From assembly GCF_003600895.1 (NCBI RefSeq), contig NZ_QYRP01000002.1, positions 2,108,001-2,172,000 on the forward strand: 64,000 nucleotides of DNA, read 5' to 3'. The position numbers were made by a program, and so were the translations under genes. This DNA is from Nocardioides cavernaquae (GTDB taxonomy: Bacteria; Actinomycetota; Actinomycetes; Propionibacteriales; Nocardioidaceae). The number at the start of each line of letters is the position of its first letter. The first letter of the stretch is position 1. The notes under the pieces were generated by a model. The model made no database searches. It saw only the letters and a list, made by a program, of their open reading frames with translations, and was not told the origin of the DNA. This document shows, piece by piece, positions 35,825 to 43,765 of this stretch.

Positions 35825-36754
35825 TCAGGACATCAGCCGCGACAGCAGGAGCGGGCCGAACGGCGCGTCGACGCCGAGCACGACGCGGGTCAGGGGCCCA
35901 TCGCTTCGTGCGCGGCGATCCGCCACCGTCGCGCCCCGGTGGGGACCGTCCGAGGTGTCGACCACGACGTGGGTGTCATGTGCGATCACCGCGCGCACGT
36001 CGTCGATGGCGACGGCGGCCGCGAGCGGATCGTGCAGCGCGCACTCCCGCACGCCCAGCCGCGTCGCGTAGAAGTCCAGGTAGAAGTCGACCATCGCGGA
36101 GATCGCGACGACCGCGGGTGCTCCGGCCTGTGCCAGTGCTGCGCAGTCGGCTTCGGTGAAGCGGTGCTGGAGGGTGAGGTCCAGCGGCACGAGGGTGACC
36201 TTCCAGGCGGCGGACAGCACGGCGGCCGCAGCCTCCGGATCGTTGTGGATGTTGGCCTCCGCGATCGAGGTGACGTTGCCGCCGCCGAGCACGGCTCCGC
36301 CCATCACCGTCACCGAATGCACAAGCCCGGCGAGGTCGGGCGCCTCCTGCAGCGCCAGCGCGAGATTCGTGCACGGCCCGATCGCGAGCACGCGCAGCTC
36401 GCCCGGGTGTGCTCGTGCAGCACGGACCAGTGCCTCCGCGGCCGACCCGGCCACCGGGCTCGCGTCCGGAGCCGGAAGAGGTACGCCGCCGACACCGTCC
36501 GCGCCGTGCACCTGGGGAGCACCGCCACCGAACGTCCCGATCAGCGGGTCGGTCGACCCGATCGCAACGGGGATGTCGATGCGCCCGTCGAGCTGGAGCA
36601 GCGCGAGGGTGTTGTGTGCCGCCTGCGCGGCTTCGATGTTGCCGCCGACGGTGCCGATGCCCACGAGATCGACGCCGGGGTGGCGCAGCAGGTAGGCAAG
36701 GGTGAGGGCGTCGTCGATGCCGGTGTCGCAGTCGAGGAAGAGCGGAACGCTCAC
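35825..36754 (-). CDS. Nucleoside hydrolase (IUNH family)
   Basis: This 309-residue calcium-dependent hydrolase splits a ribonucleoside into base and ribose. The metal site DCDTGIDDA (D8, D10, D14, D15) is intact, with IGPCTNLA, the VTVMGGA segment and AEANIHNDPEAA. The GTG at 36754 overlaps the stop of a sugar ABC ATPase (GTGA), an unusual partner. It may supply ribose or salvage bases, linking to the purine cluster 40 bases away on the other strand. Base specificity cannot be read. Confidence 0.93.
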   Translation of the reverse strand: MSVPLFLDCDTGIDDALTLAYLLRHPGVDLVGIGTVGGNIEAAQAAHNTLALLQLDGRIDIPVAIGSTDPLIGTFGGGAPQVHGADGVGGVPLPAPDASPVAGSAAEALVRAARAHPGELRVLAIGPCTNLALALQEAPDLAGLVHSVTVMGGAVLGGGNVTSIAEANIHNDPEAAAAVLSAAWKVTLVPLDLTLQHRFTEADCAALAQAGAPAVVAISAMVDFYLDFYATRLGVRECALHDPLAAAVAIDDVRAVIAHDTHVVVDTSDGPHRGATVADRRARSDGPLTRVVLGVDAPFGPLLLSRLMS

Positions 36755-37821
36755 GCCCGGACCCGCTCGCCCGAGGCGGTGTCGAAGACGTGGATCCGTG
36801 CCGGATCGGCCGCAACCCGGAGTCGGTCGCCGAACCGGAGATCCTGACGCGTCGATGCCCGGACGATGACCTCCTTCTGCTCCCCGTCGATGCCGGTGGT
36901 GCAGTAGACGTAGCCGTCGGCGCCGAGCTCCTCGACGACCGAGACGACGACATCGAGGCCCTCCACGTCCGGGCCGACGACCTGCCACGCCTCGGGCCGC
37001 ACGCCGACGGTGACCGCGCCGGTGACGGGCATCGGCAAGGTCAGGACGTAGTCACCGATCAGCGCAGTGCCGCGCTCCGCGTACGTCGGAAGCAACGCCA
37101 TCTGCGGTGAGCCGATGAACGACGCGACGAAGAGGTTGGCGGGCTTGTCGTAGAGGTTGAGCGGGGTGTCGACCTGCTGCAGCCGCCCGTCCTTCATCAC
37201 CGCGACGCGGTCGCCCATGGTCATGGCCTCGATCTGGTCGTGCGTGACGTAGACGGTGGTGATCCCGAGCTCGCGCTGGAGGCGGGCGATGTCGGTGCGG
37301 GTCTGGACCCGCATCTTTGCGTCGAGGTTCGACAGTGGTTCGTCCAGGCAGAAGACCTGCGGCTCGCGCACGAGCGCCCGGCCCATCGCGACCCGCTGGC
37401 GCTGGCCGCCGGAGAGTGCCCGCGGCTTGCGGTGGAGGAAGTCGGTGAGGCCGAGCAACTCGGCGGTCGCATGCACCTTCGCGGTGCGCTCGGCGGCCGG
37501 CATGCCGGCCATGGCCAGCGGGAAGGCCATGTTGTTCTCGACCGTCTTGTGCGGATAGAGGGCGTAGCTCTGGAAGACCATGGCGATGTCGCGGTTCTTG
37601 GGGGCGACGTGCGTGACGTCGCGGTCTCCGATCAGGATCCGGCCACCGTTGATGTCCTCGAGGCCGGCGAGCATCCGCAGGCTTGTCGACTTGCCGCAGC
37701 CCGACGGCCCGACCAGGACCATGAACTCGCCGTCCTCGATGGTCAGGTCGAGTCCAGGTACGGCGGGTTCGTCGGTGCCGGGGTACCAGCGCTGGGCGCC
37801 TTCGAAGGTGATGCTGGCCAT
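36751..37821 (-). CDS. Sugar ABC transporter ATPase (MalK/UgpC/MsmX type)
   Basis: This 356-residue ATPase has Walker [10 protein letters not shown], signature LSGGQRQR, Walker B VFCLDEPLSNLD and switch VTHDQIEAM. A C-terminal regulatory OB-fold begins near residue 240 (FIGSPQMALLP; VGVRPEAW), typical of MalK-type proteins serving sugar importers. It likely powers the binding protein and permeases encoded divergently from 39120. It lies 29 bases downstream of the LacI gene and is coupled to the nucleoside hydrolase. Confidence 0.95.
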   Translation of the reverse strand: MASITFEGAQRWYPGTDEPAVPGLDLTIEDGEFMVLVGPSGCGKSTSLRMLAGLEDINGGRILIGDRDVTHVAPKNRDIAMVFQSYALYPHKTVENNMAFPLAMAGMPAAERTAKVHATAELLGLTDFLHRKPRALSGGQRQRVAMGRALVREPQVFCLDEPLSNLDAKMRVQTRTDIARLQRELGITTVYVTHDQIEAMTMGDRVAVMKDGRLQQVDTPLNLYDKPANLFVASFIGSPQMALLPTYAERGTALIGDYVLTLPMPVTGAVTVGVRPEAWQVVGPDVEGLDVVVSVVEELGADGYVYCTTGIDGEQKEVIVRASTRQDLRFGDRLRVAADPARIHVFDTASGERVRA

Positions 37822-37850
37822 GAGGGTGCTCCTTGGAGGTGGGGTGGGGG

Positions 37851-38879
37851 TCAGCGGGAGGTGGCTCGAGTGACGGACAACGGCTCGACCAGCTGCGGTG
37901 CGACCAGCCGGGAGACGGCACCTCGGCCCTCCAGCTGGTCGACGAGGGCATCGATCGAGGCGGAAGCGGTGGTGTCGATCGGGTTGACGATCCGTGGGAA
38001 CGGACTGGCGTCGTCACCCTCGAGGCCGGTGCTTCCGAACTCGACGACGTCGCGCTGCGGATCTGCATCGAGCAGCGCGCAGAACTTTCCGGGGAGCCCC
38101 TCGGCCCGGTCCAGCCGGCTCGAGAAGGCCAGCCCGGTCGCGCCCGAGTGCTCGACCAGATCGGTGAGGGCTGCTTCGTCGACAGCACGATCGTCCACGG
38201 GGTGGTACTCCGTCAGGGTGATCCCGAGCGCCGCGGCCGCCTCCCGGAAGCCCTCCATGATCCGCCCGACGTAGAGCTGGCCGGACTCGACCTCGACCCT
38301 GCGAGGACCGAGGTGGATGACCCGGGTGTGCCCGGCGTCCTGGAGCCTGGTCAGGGCGACGACGGCGGCGCGCCGGAAGTCGTAGTCGACATAGGCGAGT
38401 GCGCCGTCGGTGGGTTGTCCCAGCGCCACCGCAGGGAAGCGCAGCTTCTCCACCGCAGCGATCCGGGGATCCGCCCGGATGACTGACATCAGGACGACCC
38501 CATCGGCGCGCTGCGCGCGGGCGATCTCGCGGACTGCGTCTGCGCCCCCCGCGGTCTCGACCGACACCAGCAGGTCGTATCCCCGACGCCGGGCAGCGAG
38601 GGTGAGCCGCATCAGGTAGAAGCCGACCCAGCTGTGGTGGCTGGCCTCGTGGTCGAGGAGCGACACGGCGAGGATGCCGCTGCGTCCGCCGCGCAGTGCC
38701 TGGGCCGCGGCGCGCGGTGCGTAGTCGAGCTCCTGGATGGCCGCATCGATCCGCTCCCGCACGTCCTCGGAGATCGGGCGTGCGCCGCTCAGTGCGTAGG
38801 AGACGGTGCTCTGCGACACCCCTGCGCGCAGCGCCACATCCTTCATCGAAGGTGCGGGACGCCGGTCCTGTTGCTTCAC
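37851..38879 (-). CDS. LacI-family regulator
   Basis: This 342-residue repressor has an N-terminal helix-turn-helix (MKDVALRAGVSQSTVSYALS) and hinge (LDYAPRAAAQALRGGRS), followed by a periplasmic-binding-protein-like sensor domain. AGGAG lies nine bases before the GTG at 38879. It is divergent from the sugar transporter operon and heads the ATPase/nucleoside hydrolase operon. Two similar 14-base sites with a central CG lie in the intergenic region and fit LacI operators. Confidence 0.93.
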   Translation of the reverse strand: MKQQDRRPAPSMKDVALRAGVSQSTVSYALSGARPISEDVRERIDAAIQELDYAPRAAAQALRGGRSGILAVSLLDHEASHHSWVGFYLMRLTLAARRRGYDLLVSVETAGGADAVREIARAQRADGVVLMSVIRADPRIAAVEKLRFPAVALGQPTDGALAYVDYDFRRAAVVALTRLQDAGHTRVIHLGPRRVEVESGQLYVGRIMEGFREAAAALGITLTEYHPVDDRAVDEAALTDLVEHSGATGLAFSSRLDRAEGLPGKFCALLDADPQRDVVEFGSTGLEGDDASPFPRIVNPIDTTASASIDALVDQLEGRGAVSRLVAPQLVEPLSVTRATSR

Positions 38880-38921
38880 GACGGTCTCCTGCTGGGTCGG
38901 GATTTCTGGTCGTCATCTTTG

Positions 38922-38935
38922 TCGAACCGAATCGA
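38922..38935. promoter_or_regulatory. LacI-type operator, site 1
   Basis: TCGAACCGAATCGA has TCGA at both ends and the central CG step bent by LacI-family proteins. It is close to the LacI gene promoter and matches site 2 at 12 of 14 positions. Confidence 0.5.
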
Positions 38936-39033
38936 TGATGACACCTATTTCTTTCCGTCGTGTAACGGAAACGCGCTCCAGGTAAATGTCCTGTTGCAAG
39001 CGTGGCTTACCTCTGGAACTGATCTACGCAAGC

Positions 39034-39061
39034 GTTTACGTTAAACATCGATACGAATCGA
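39034..39061. promoter_or_regulatory. LacI-type operator site 2 and adjacent palindrome
   Basis: TCGATACGAATCGA (39048-39061) repeats site 1 in the same orientation 126 bases away. GTTTACGTTAAAC (39034-39046), a 13-base palindrome, adjoins it. Both lie upstream of the binding-protein gene (start 39120). Two spaced sites suit looping by a tetrameric LacI or separate control of the two operons. Confidence 0.5.
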
Positions 39062-39119
39062 CAACATCCGTGAACACAGTCCCTGAGCTCGGGCCCTCAG
39101 CCATCAGAGAGAGACCACC

Positions 39120-40319
39120 ATGCGTCGCAATTCCCCCTTCCGCCGTAGCGCCGTCGCTGGCCTCGCGGTGCTGACCACCAGCGCACTGCTCGCCGCCTGC
39201 GGCGGGTCCGGCTCGGACGGCGAGAGTGCCTCCGACACCGTCACCGTCTGGACCGGCCTGCCCTACGACACCTTCCAGAAGCCGAACGCCGAGATCTTCG
39301 CCGCGTGCGAGAAGGAGACCGGCATCAAGGCCAAACTGGCCGACTTCCCTGCCGGCGAGCTGACTTCCAAGGCCCTCAAGGCCGCCACCTCGGGCGACCT
39401 TCCCGGCCTGCTCTACCTCGAGGGCACCGACCTCGGCCGCGTCGTCGAGACCGGCCTCCTCACCGCGCTGACCGACTACGGCATCACCGGCGACGACTAC
39501 TCCGAGACCGTGCAGGACATGGGCTCGATCGACGGCGAGCTCTACGGCATCGCCCCGGGTGTCAACACGGTCGCCGCCTTCTACAACAAGGACCTCTTCG
39601 CCGCGAAGGGCGTCAAGGTCCCCAGGACGTACGCCGAGTTCCGCGCCGCCGCGAAGAAGGTCAGCGACGACAAGACGATCGGATTCTCCCTGGCTGCCGA
39701 CACCGGCACGGGCCCCTACGTCTTCCTGCCGTTCCTGCTCGGCGCGGGCGGCGACCCGGCCGACCTCGCCACCCCGGAGGCAGCCACCGCCCTGCAGCTG
39801 TGGAACGACCTCGTCGCCGACGGCAGCGCTCCGAAGTCGGCAACCACCGTCGGTTGGGAGGCGCAGGACGCCTTCCGCGAAGGCAAGGCCGCCATGGTCC
39901 TGGCAGGCGCCTGGCTCTTCGGTGAGGACCTGCCCTTCGAGGTCGGCGCCTTCCCGGTCCCGACCCCGGACGGCACCGGCAACCCGATCTCTCCCATCGG
40001 TGCCGAGCTGTGGACGATCCCCGCGACCGGCGAGAAGACCCAGAAGAACGCGGCCAAGCTTCTTGCCTGCGTCACCAGCGACGAGAACTCCCTGGCGATG
40101 GCGGAGGCCTCGCACCGCACCCCGTCGAAGACCACGATCTCGGCGGACTACCTCGCCAAGTTCCCCGCGGAGCAGCCGTTGGTCGACCTCATCGACGACG
40201 CCTACCTTCGCGACCCGGAGACCGCGGGCGCCGAGGCTGAGGCCCTGGCCACCGCCATCCAGGACAGCCTCGCCAACGGGACTGCTCCGGCCGACGCTCT
40301 CGCGGCGGCTTCCAAGTAG
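39120..40319 (+). CDS. Extracellular sugar-binding lipoprotein
   Basis: This is a 399-residue family-1 solute-binding protein. The signal peptide ends with lipobox LLAAC (C27), followed by a glycine/serine linker. The mature part has VTVWTGLPYDTFQ, YGIAPGVNTVAAFYNKDLF and EGKAAMVLAGAWLF, as in maltose-type binding proteins. It captures an oligosaccharide for the two permeases downstream. The GH13 and GH3 enzymes in the same operon suggest glucosides, alpha and beta. Confidence 0.93.
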   Translation: MRRNSPFRRSAVAGLAVLTTSALLAACGGSGSDGESASDTVTVWTGLPYDTFQKPNAEIFAACEKETGIKAKLADFPAGELTSKALKAATSGDLPGLLYLEGTDLGRVVETGLLTALTDYGITGDDYSETVQDMGSIDGELYGIAPGVNTVAAFYNKDLFAAKGVKVPRTYAEFRAAAKKVSDDKTIGFSLAADTGTGPYVFLPFLLGAGGDPADLATPEAATALQLWNDLVADGSAPKSATTVGWEAQDAFREGKAAMVLAGAWLFGEDLPFEVGAFPVPTPDGTGNPISPIGAELWTIPATGEKTQKNAAKLLACVTSDENSLAMAEASHRTPSKTTISADYLAKFPAEQPLVDLIDDAYLRDPETAGAEAEALATAIQDSLANGTAPADALAAASK

Positions 40320-40386
40320 TCCGCCGCAGGGCCGGGTGGCCGCGGCGCAACCCGTCGCGGCCACCCGATCCGGAAAGGAATGGCGC

Positions 40387-41268
40387 ATGCTCGCCCGACT
40401 CACTCTCGGCCAGCGCGACCGGCTCGGCCACCTGCTCTTCGTGGTCCCTGCCTACCTCTACATCCTGCTGTTCTTCGGCTACCCCCTGGCGAAGAACGTG
40501 TGGATGAGCTTCGTCGACTTCCGCACGGCCACGTTCGTCACCGGCGAGGCCCCCTGGGTCGGGCTGCAGAACTATCGCGAGGTGCTCGACCTCTCGGTGC
40601 TCCCGACCGCGACGATCAACACCCTCCTGATCACCGCGGTCACCGTCGTTGCCCAGTTGGTCATCGGCCTGGCCCTCGCATCGTTCTTCACCCGCAGCTT
40701 TCCGGGATCGCGGATGCTGGCCAGCGTCATCCCGCTCCCATGGCTGCTTCCCCTTGTCACCACTGCCGCGATCTGGCAGTGGCTGCTGCGTGACGACGGT
40801 CCGCTGGTCCGGCTGTTCGCCGCGTCGGGTTCGCCACTGGCCGACCCCGACCTGGCCCTGGTCGTACTGATCGGCGTGAACATCTGGCTGGGCGTGCCGT
40901 TCTACGTCATCATCCTGACCGCCGCGCTGCAGAACGTGCCGGTCGACCAGCTCGAGGCGGCCGAGCTCGACGGCGCGGGCCCCTGGCGGCGGTTCGTGCA
41001 CGTCACCCTGCCGAGCATCCGTCCGCAGCTGGCCGTCTCGACCACCCTGACCATCATCTACACGCTCAAGATCCTCGAGCTGCCCCTCATCCTCACCGGC
41101 GGGGGACCGGCCAACTCCACCCAGACCCTCGGCACGGTGGCCTACAACCTCTCGTTCGAGAAGTTCGAGTTCGGCCAGGGCGCTGCGGTCGGCAACCTGC
41201 TGATGCTGGTCACCCTTGTCTTCGCCCTCTTCTACGTCATCCAGGCCACCCGGGGAGAGCACCGATGA
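40387..41268 (+). CDS. Sugar ABC permease (MalF-like)
   Basis: This 293-residue membrane protein has six hydrophobic segments. The EAA loop that docks the ATPase is EAAELDGAGPWRRFVHVTLP. AAAGGA lies before the ATG at 40387; the in-frame extension upstream crosses the binding-protein gene. Its stop overlaps the next permease start by four bases (ATGA). It forms the translocation pore with that second permease. Confidence 0.94.
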   Translation: MLARLTLGQRDRLGHLLFVVPAYLYILLFFGYPLAKNVWMSFVDFRTATFVTGEAPWVGLQNYREVLDLSVLPTATINTLLITAVTVVAQLVIGLALASFFTRSFPGSRMLASVIPLPWLLPLVTTAAIWQWLLRDDGPLVRLFAASGSPLADPDLALVVLIGVNIWLGVPFYVIILTAALQNVPVDQLEAAELDGAGPWRRFVHVTLPSIRPQLAVSTTLTIIYTLKILELPLILTGGGPANSTQTLGTVAYNLSFEKFEFGQGAAVGNLLMLVTLVFALFYVIQATRGEHR

Positions 41269-42095
41269 GCACGCGGACGAGCACCTCCCGCCGGCGCGGT
41301 GGGCCCCTCGCGACCCTGCTGGGCATCGCCGTCGTGGCCGTGTTCCTCTATCCGGTCTACTGGCTGGTCAGTGCCTCGCTGCAGCCGGGGACCACGACCT
41401 CCTCGGTCCGGGCCGTGCCCGCCTCGCTCGACTTCTCGTCGTACGGCACCGCGCTGGCAGACCAGGGCGGCAACATCCTGACCAGCCTCACGGTGGCGAT
41501 CGGGTCCGCGATCCTGACGGTGGCCATCGCGGCACCTGCGGCGTTCGGGCTCTCCCGGCTCCGGAGCCGGTTCGTGGACGTCGTCCTGATCACCATGTTC
41601 GTGGCCCAGATCGTGCCACCGATCGTGCTCACCAACTCGCTCTACACGATGTTCAACAGCGTCGGGCTGGTGAACACCCTGCCCGGCCTGATCCTCGCCA
41701 ATGCCAGCGGCACGTTGCCGTTCGCGATCCTGCTGTTGCGCTCCTTCATGCTCGAGCTCGACCCCGAGGTGCTCGAGGCGGCGCGGCTCGACGGGGCGGG
41801 GCGGTTGCGCTCATTCGTGCTGATCGTGCTCCCGCTGTCGCGCAACGCCATGGTCGCTGCCGCCGTCTTCGGCTTCCTGGCCGGATGGGGTGACTTCCTC
41901 TTCGCGGTCACCCTGACCACCGGGACCGAGCTGCGCACGATGACGGTCGGCATCTTCCAGTACCTCAGCTCGCCCAACGTGCCCTGGAGCGTCGTGATGG
42001 CGACCAGCGTGCTGGCCAGCCTCCCCGCCGTGCTCCTGCTGCTCCTGGCTCAGCGTTCGCTCCGCGCAGGCCTGGGCGTGGGGTCCGGCAAGTGA
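41265..42095 (+). CDS. Sugar ABC permease (MalG-like)
   Basis: This 276-residue protein is the second half of the importer pore. It has six membrane segments and the EAA loop EVLEAARLDGAGRLRSFVLI. The N-terminus is basic (TRTSTSRRRGG), giving a cytoplasmic orientation. The start overlaps the previous permease. The alpha-glucosidase ATG lies 29 bases downstream of its stop. Confidence 0.94.
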   Translation: MSTRTSTSRRRGGPLATLLGIAVVAVFLYPVYWLVSASLQPGTTTSSVRAVPASLDFSSYGTALADQGGNILTSLTVAIGSAILTVAIAAPAAFGLSRLRSRFVDVVLITMFVAQIVPPIVLTNSLYTMFNSVGLVNTLPGLILANASGTLPFAILLLRSFMLELDPEVLEAARLDGAGRLRSFVLIVLPLSRNAMVAAAVFGFLAGWGDFLFAVTLTTGTELRTMTVGIFQYLSSPNVPWSVVMATSVLASLPAVLLLLLAQRSLRAGLGVGSGK

Positions 42096-42124
42096 GCCAC
42101 ACCCCCATCTCCCGGAAGGACCCC

Positions 42125-43765
42125 ATGTCTCACCTCGCCGCGTCCGAGTGGTGGCGCACCGCCGTCATCTACCAGGTCTACCCGCGCTCGTTCGCCGACT
42201 CGGACGGCGACGGGATCGGAGACCTGCCCGGGATCGCCGCCCGCCTCGACTCCCTGGCGGCGCTCGGCGTCGACGCGCTCTGGTTCTCGCCGTTCTACCC
42301 CTCGCCCCAGAACGACGCAGGGTACGACGTCGCGGACTACTGCGACATCGAGCCGGAGTACGGCACCCTGGCTGACTTCGACGCCCTGCTTGCCCGGGCA
42401 CACGGTCTGGGGATGAAGGTCGTCGTCGACCTGGTGCCCAACCACTCCTCGAGCGCCCATCGCTGGTTCCAGGAGGCGCTCGCGGCGCCCCCGGGCAGCC
42501 CCGAGCGCGCGCGCTATCTCTTCCGCCCGGGCGCCGGACCGGACGGCGCGCAGGCGCCCAACAACTGGCAGTCCTGCTTCGGCGGTCCCGCCTGGACCAG
42601 GGTCGTCGAACCCGACGGGACCCCGGGGGAGTGGTACCTCCACCTCTTCGACAGCTCGCAGCCGGACTTCGACTGGAGCAACCCATGGGTGCGCGAGCAG
42701 TTCCGCGAGATCCTCCGGTTCTGGCTCGACCGGGGCGTCGACGGCTTCCGGGTCGACGTCGCGCACGGACTGATCAAGGAGAACGGACTACCGGACAACC
42801 CGAACGGTCCGGACGACTTCTTCGCCCCCACTCCGTTCTGGGCGCAGGACGAGGTCCACGACATCTACCGCGACTGGCGGAAGGTCCTCGATGAGTACGA
42901 CGGCGACCGGATGATGTGCGGCGAGGTCTGGGTCACCCCGCTCAGCAAGCTCGCCACCTGGGTCCGGCCGGACGAGATGCACCAGGCGTTCAACTTCGTC
43001 CACCTCTCGACCGCCTGGGACGCTCCTGCCCTCCGCGGCACGATCGATGACTCGCTGGCCGCCTTCCACGAGGTCGGTGCACCCAGCACCTGGGTGCTCT
43101 CCAACCACGACGTGGTCCGTCACGCGACCCGGCTCGGGTTCGCCCCGGACGCCTGGCTGTTCCACGGCATCGGCCCGGACACCGTGGACCTGCCCGACCC
43201 CGAGCTGGCCCTGCGGCGAGCGCGCGCCGCGACGCTGTTGATGCTGGCGCTGCCCGGCTCGGCCTACCTCTACCAGGGCGAGGAGCTCGGCCTCCCCGAG
43301 GCGGTCGACATCCCCGACGAGGCCCGCCAGGACCCCGCCTGGCACCGCACGGCCGGCGAACGCTACGGGCGCGACGGGTGCCGGGTGCCGATCCCGTGGG
43401 AGGCCGACGCTCCGGCGTACGGCTTCAACGACACCGGGGCCAGCTGGCTGCCCCAGCCGGCCGACTGGGCGGCGTACGCCCGCGATGCCCAGGAGCACGA
43501 CCCCGCGTCGACGCTGCACCTCTATCGCACCGCGCTCGCGGAGCGTCGGGGTCACGACCTCGGCGGCGGTGAGCTGCTGTGGGTCGAGGACGCCGGCGAC
43601 AACGTGCTGGCCTTCAGCAACCGCGACATCGTCGTCATCGCCAACCTCGGCACGACCCCGGTGCCGCTGCCCGCCGGCTCCACGGTGCTGGCACGGTCGT
43701 CGGGCGGCGGTCCCGACCTCGGCACCGACGAAGCAGCCTGGCTGGTCCCGGCGGTGCGTCGGTGA
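42125..43765 (+). CDS. GH13 alpha-glucosidase
   Basis: This 546-residue cytoplasmic glycoside hydrolase of family 13 contains IYQVYPRSFADSDGDGIGDL, the nucleophile D211 (GFRVDVAHG), the acid/base E267 (MMCGEVWV) and the transition-state D329 (LSNHDVVRH). GGAAGGA stands before the ATG at 42125, preferred over an in-frame GTG at 42092. No secretion signal is present, so it hydrolyses imported oligosaccharides, probably maltose- or isomaltose-like. It precedes the GH3 gene, whose GTG overlaps its stop. Confidence 0.95.
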   Translation: MSHLAASEWWRTAVIYQVYPRSFADSDGDGIGDLPGIAARLDSLAALGVDALWFSPFYPSPQNDAGYDVADYCDIEPEYGTLADFDALLARAHGLGMKVVVDLVPNHSSSAHRWFQEALAAPPGSPERARYLFRPGAGPDGAQAPNNWQSCFGGPAWTRVVEPDGTPGEWYLHLFDSSQPDFDWSNPWVREQFREILRFWLDRGVDGFRVDVAHGLIKENGLPDNPNGPDDFFAPTPFWAQDEVHDIYRDWRKVLDEYDGDRMMCGEVWVTPLSKLATWVRPDEMHQAFNFVHLSTAWDAPALRGTIDDSLAAFHEVGAPSTWVLSNHDVVRHATRLGFAPDAWLFHGIGPDTVDLPDPELALRRARAATLLMLALPGSAYLYQGEELGLPEAVDIPDEARQDPAWHRTAGERYGRDGCRVPIPWEADAPAYGFNDTGASWLPQPADWAAYARDAQEHDPASTLHLYRTALAERRGHDLGGGELLWVEDAGDNVLAFSNRDIVVIANLGTTPVPLPAGSTVLARSSGGGPDLGTDEAAWLVPAVRR

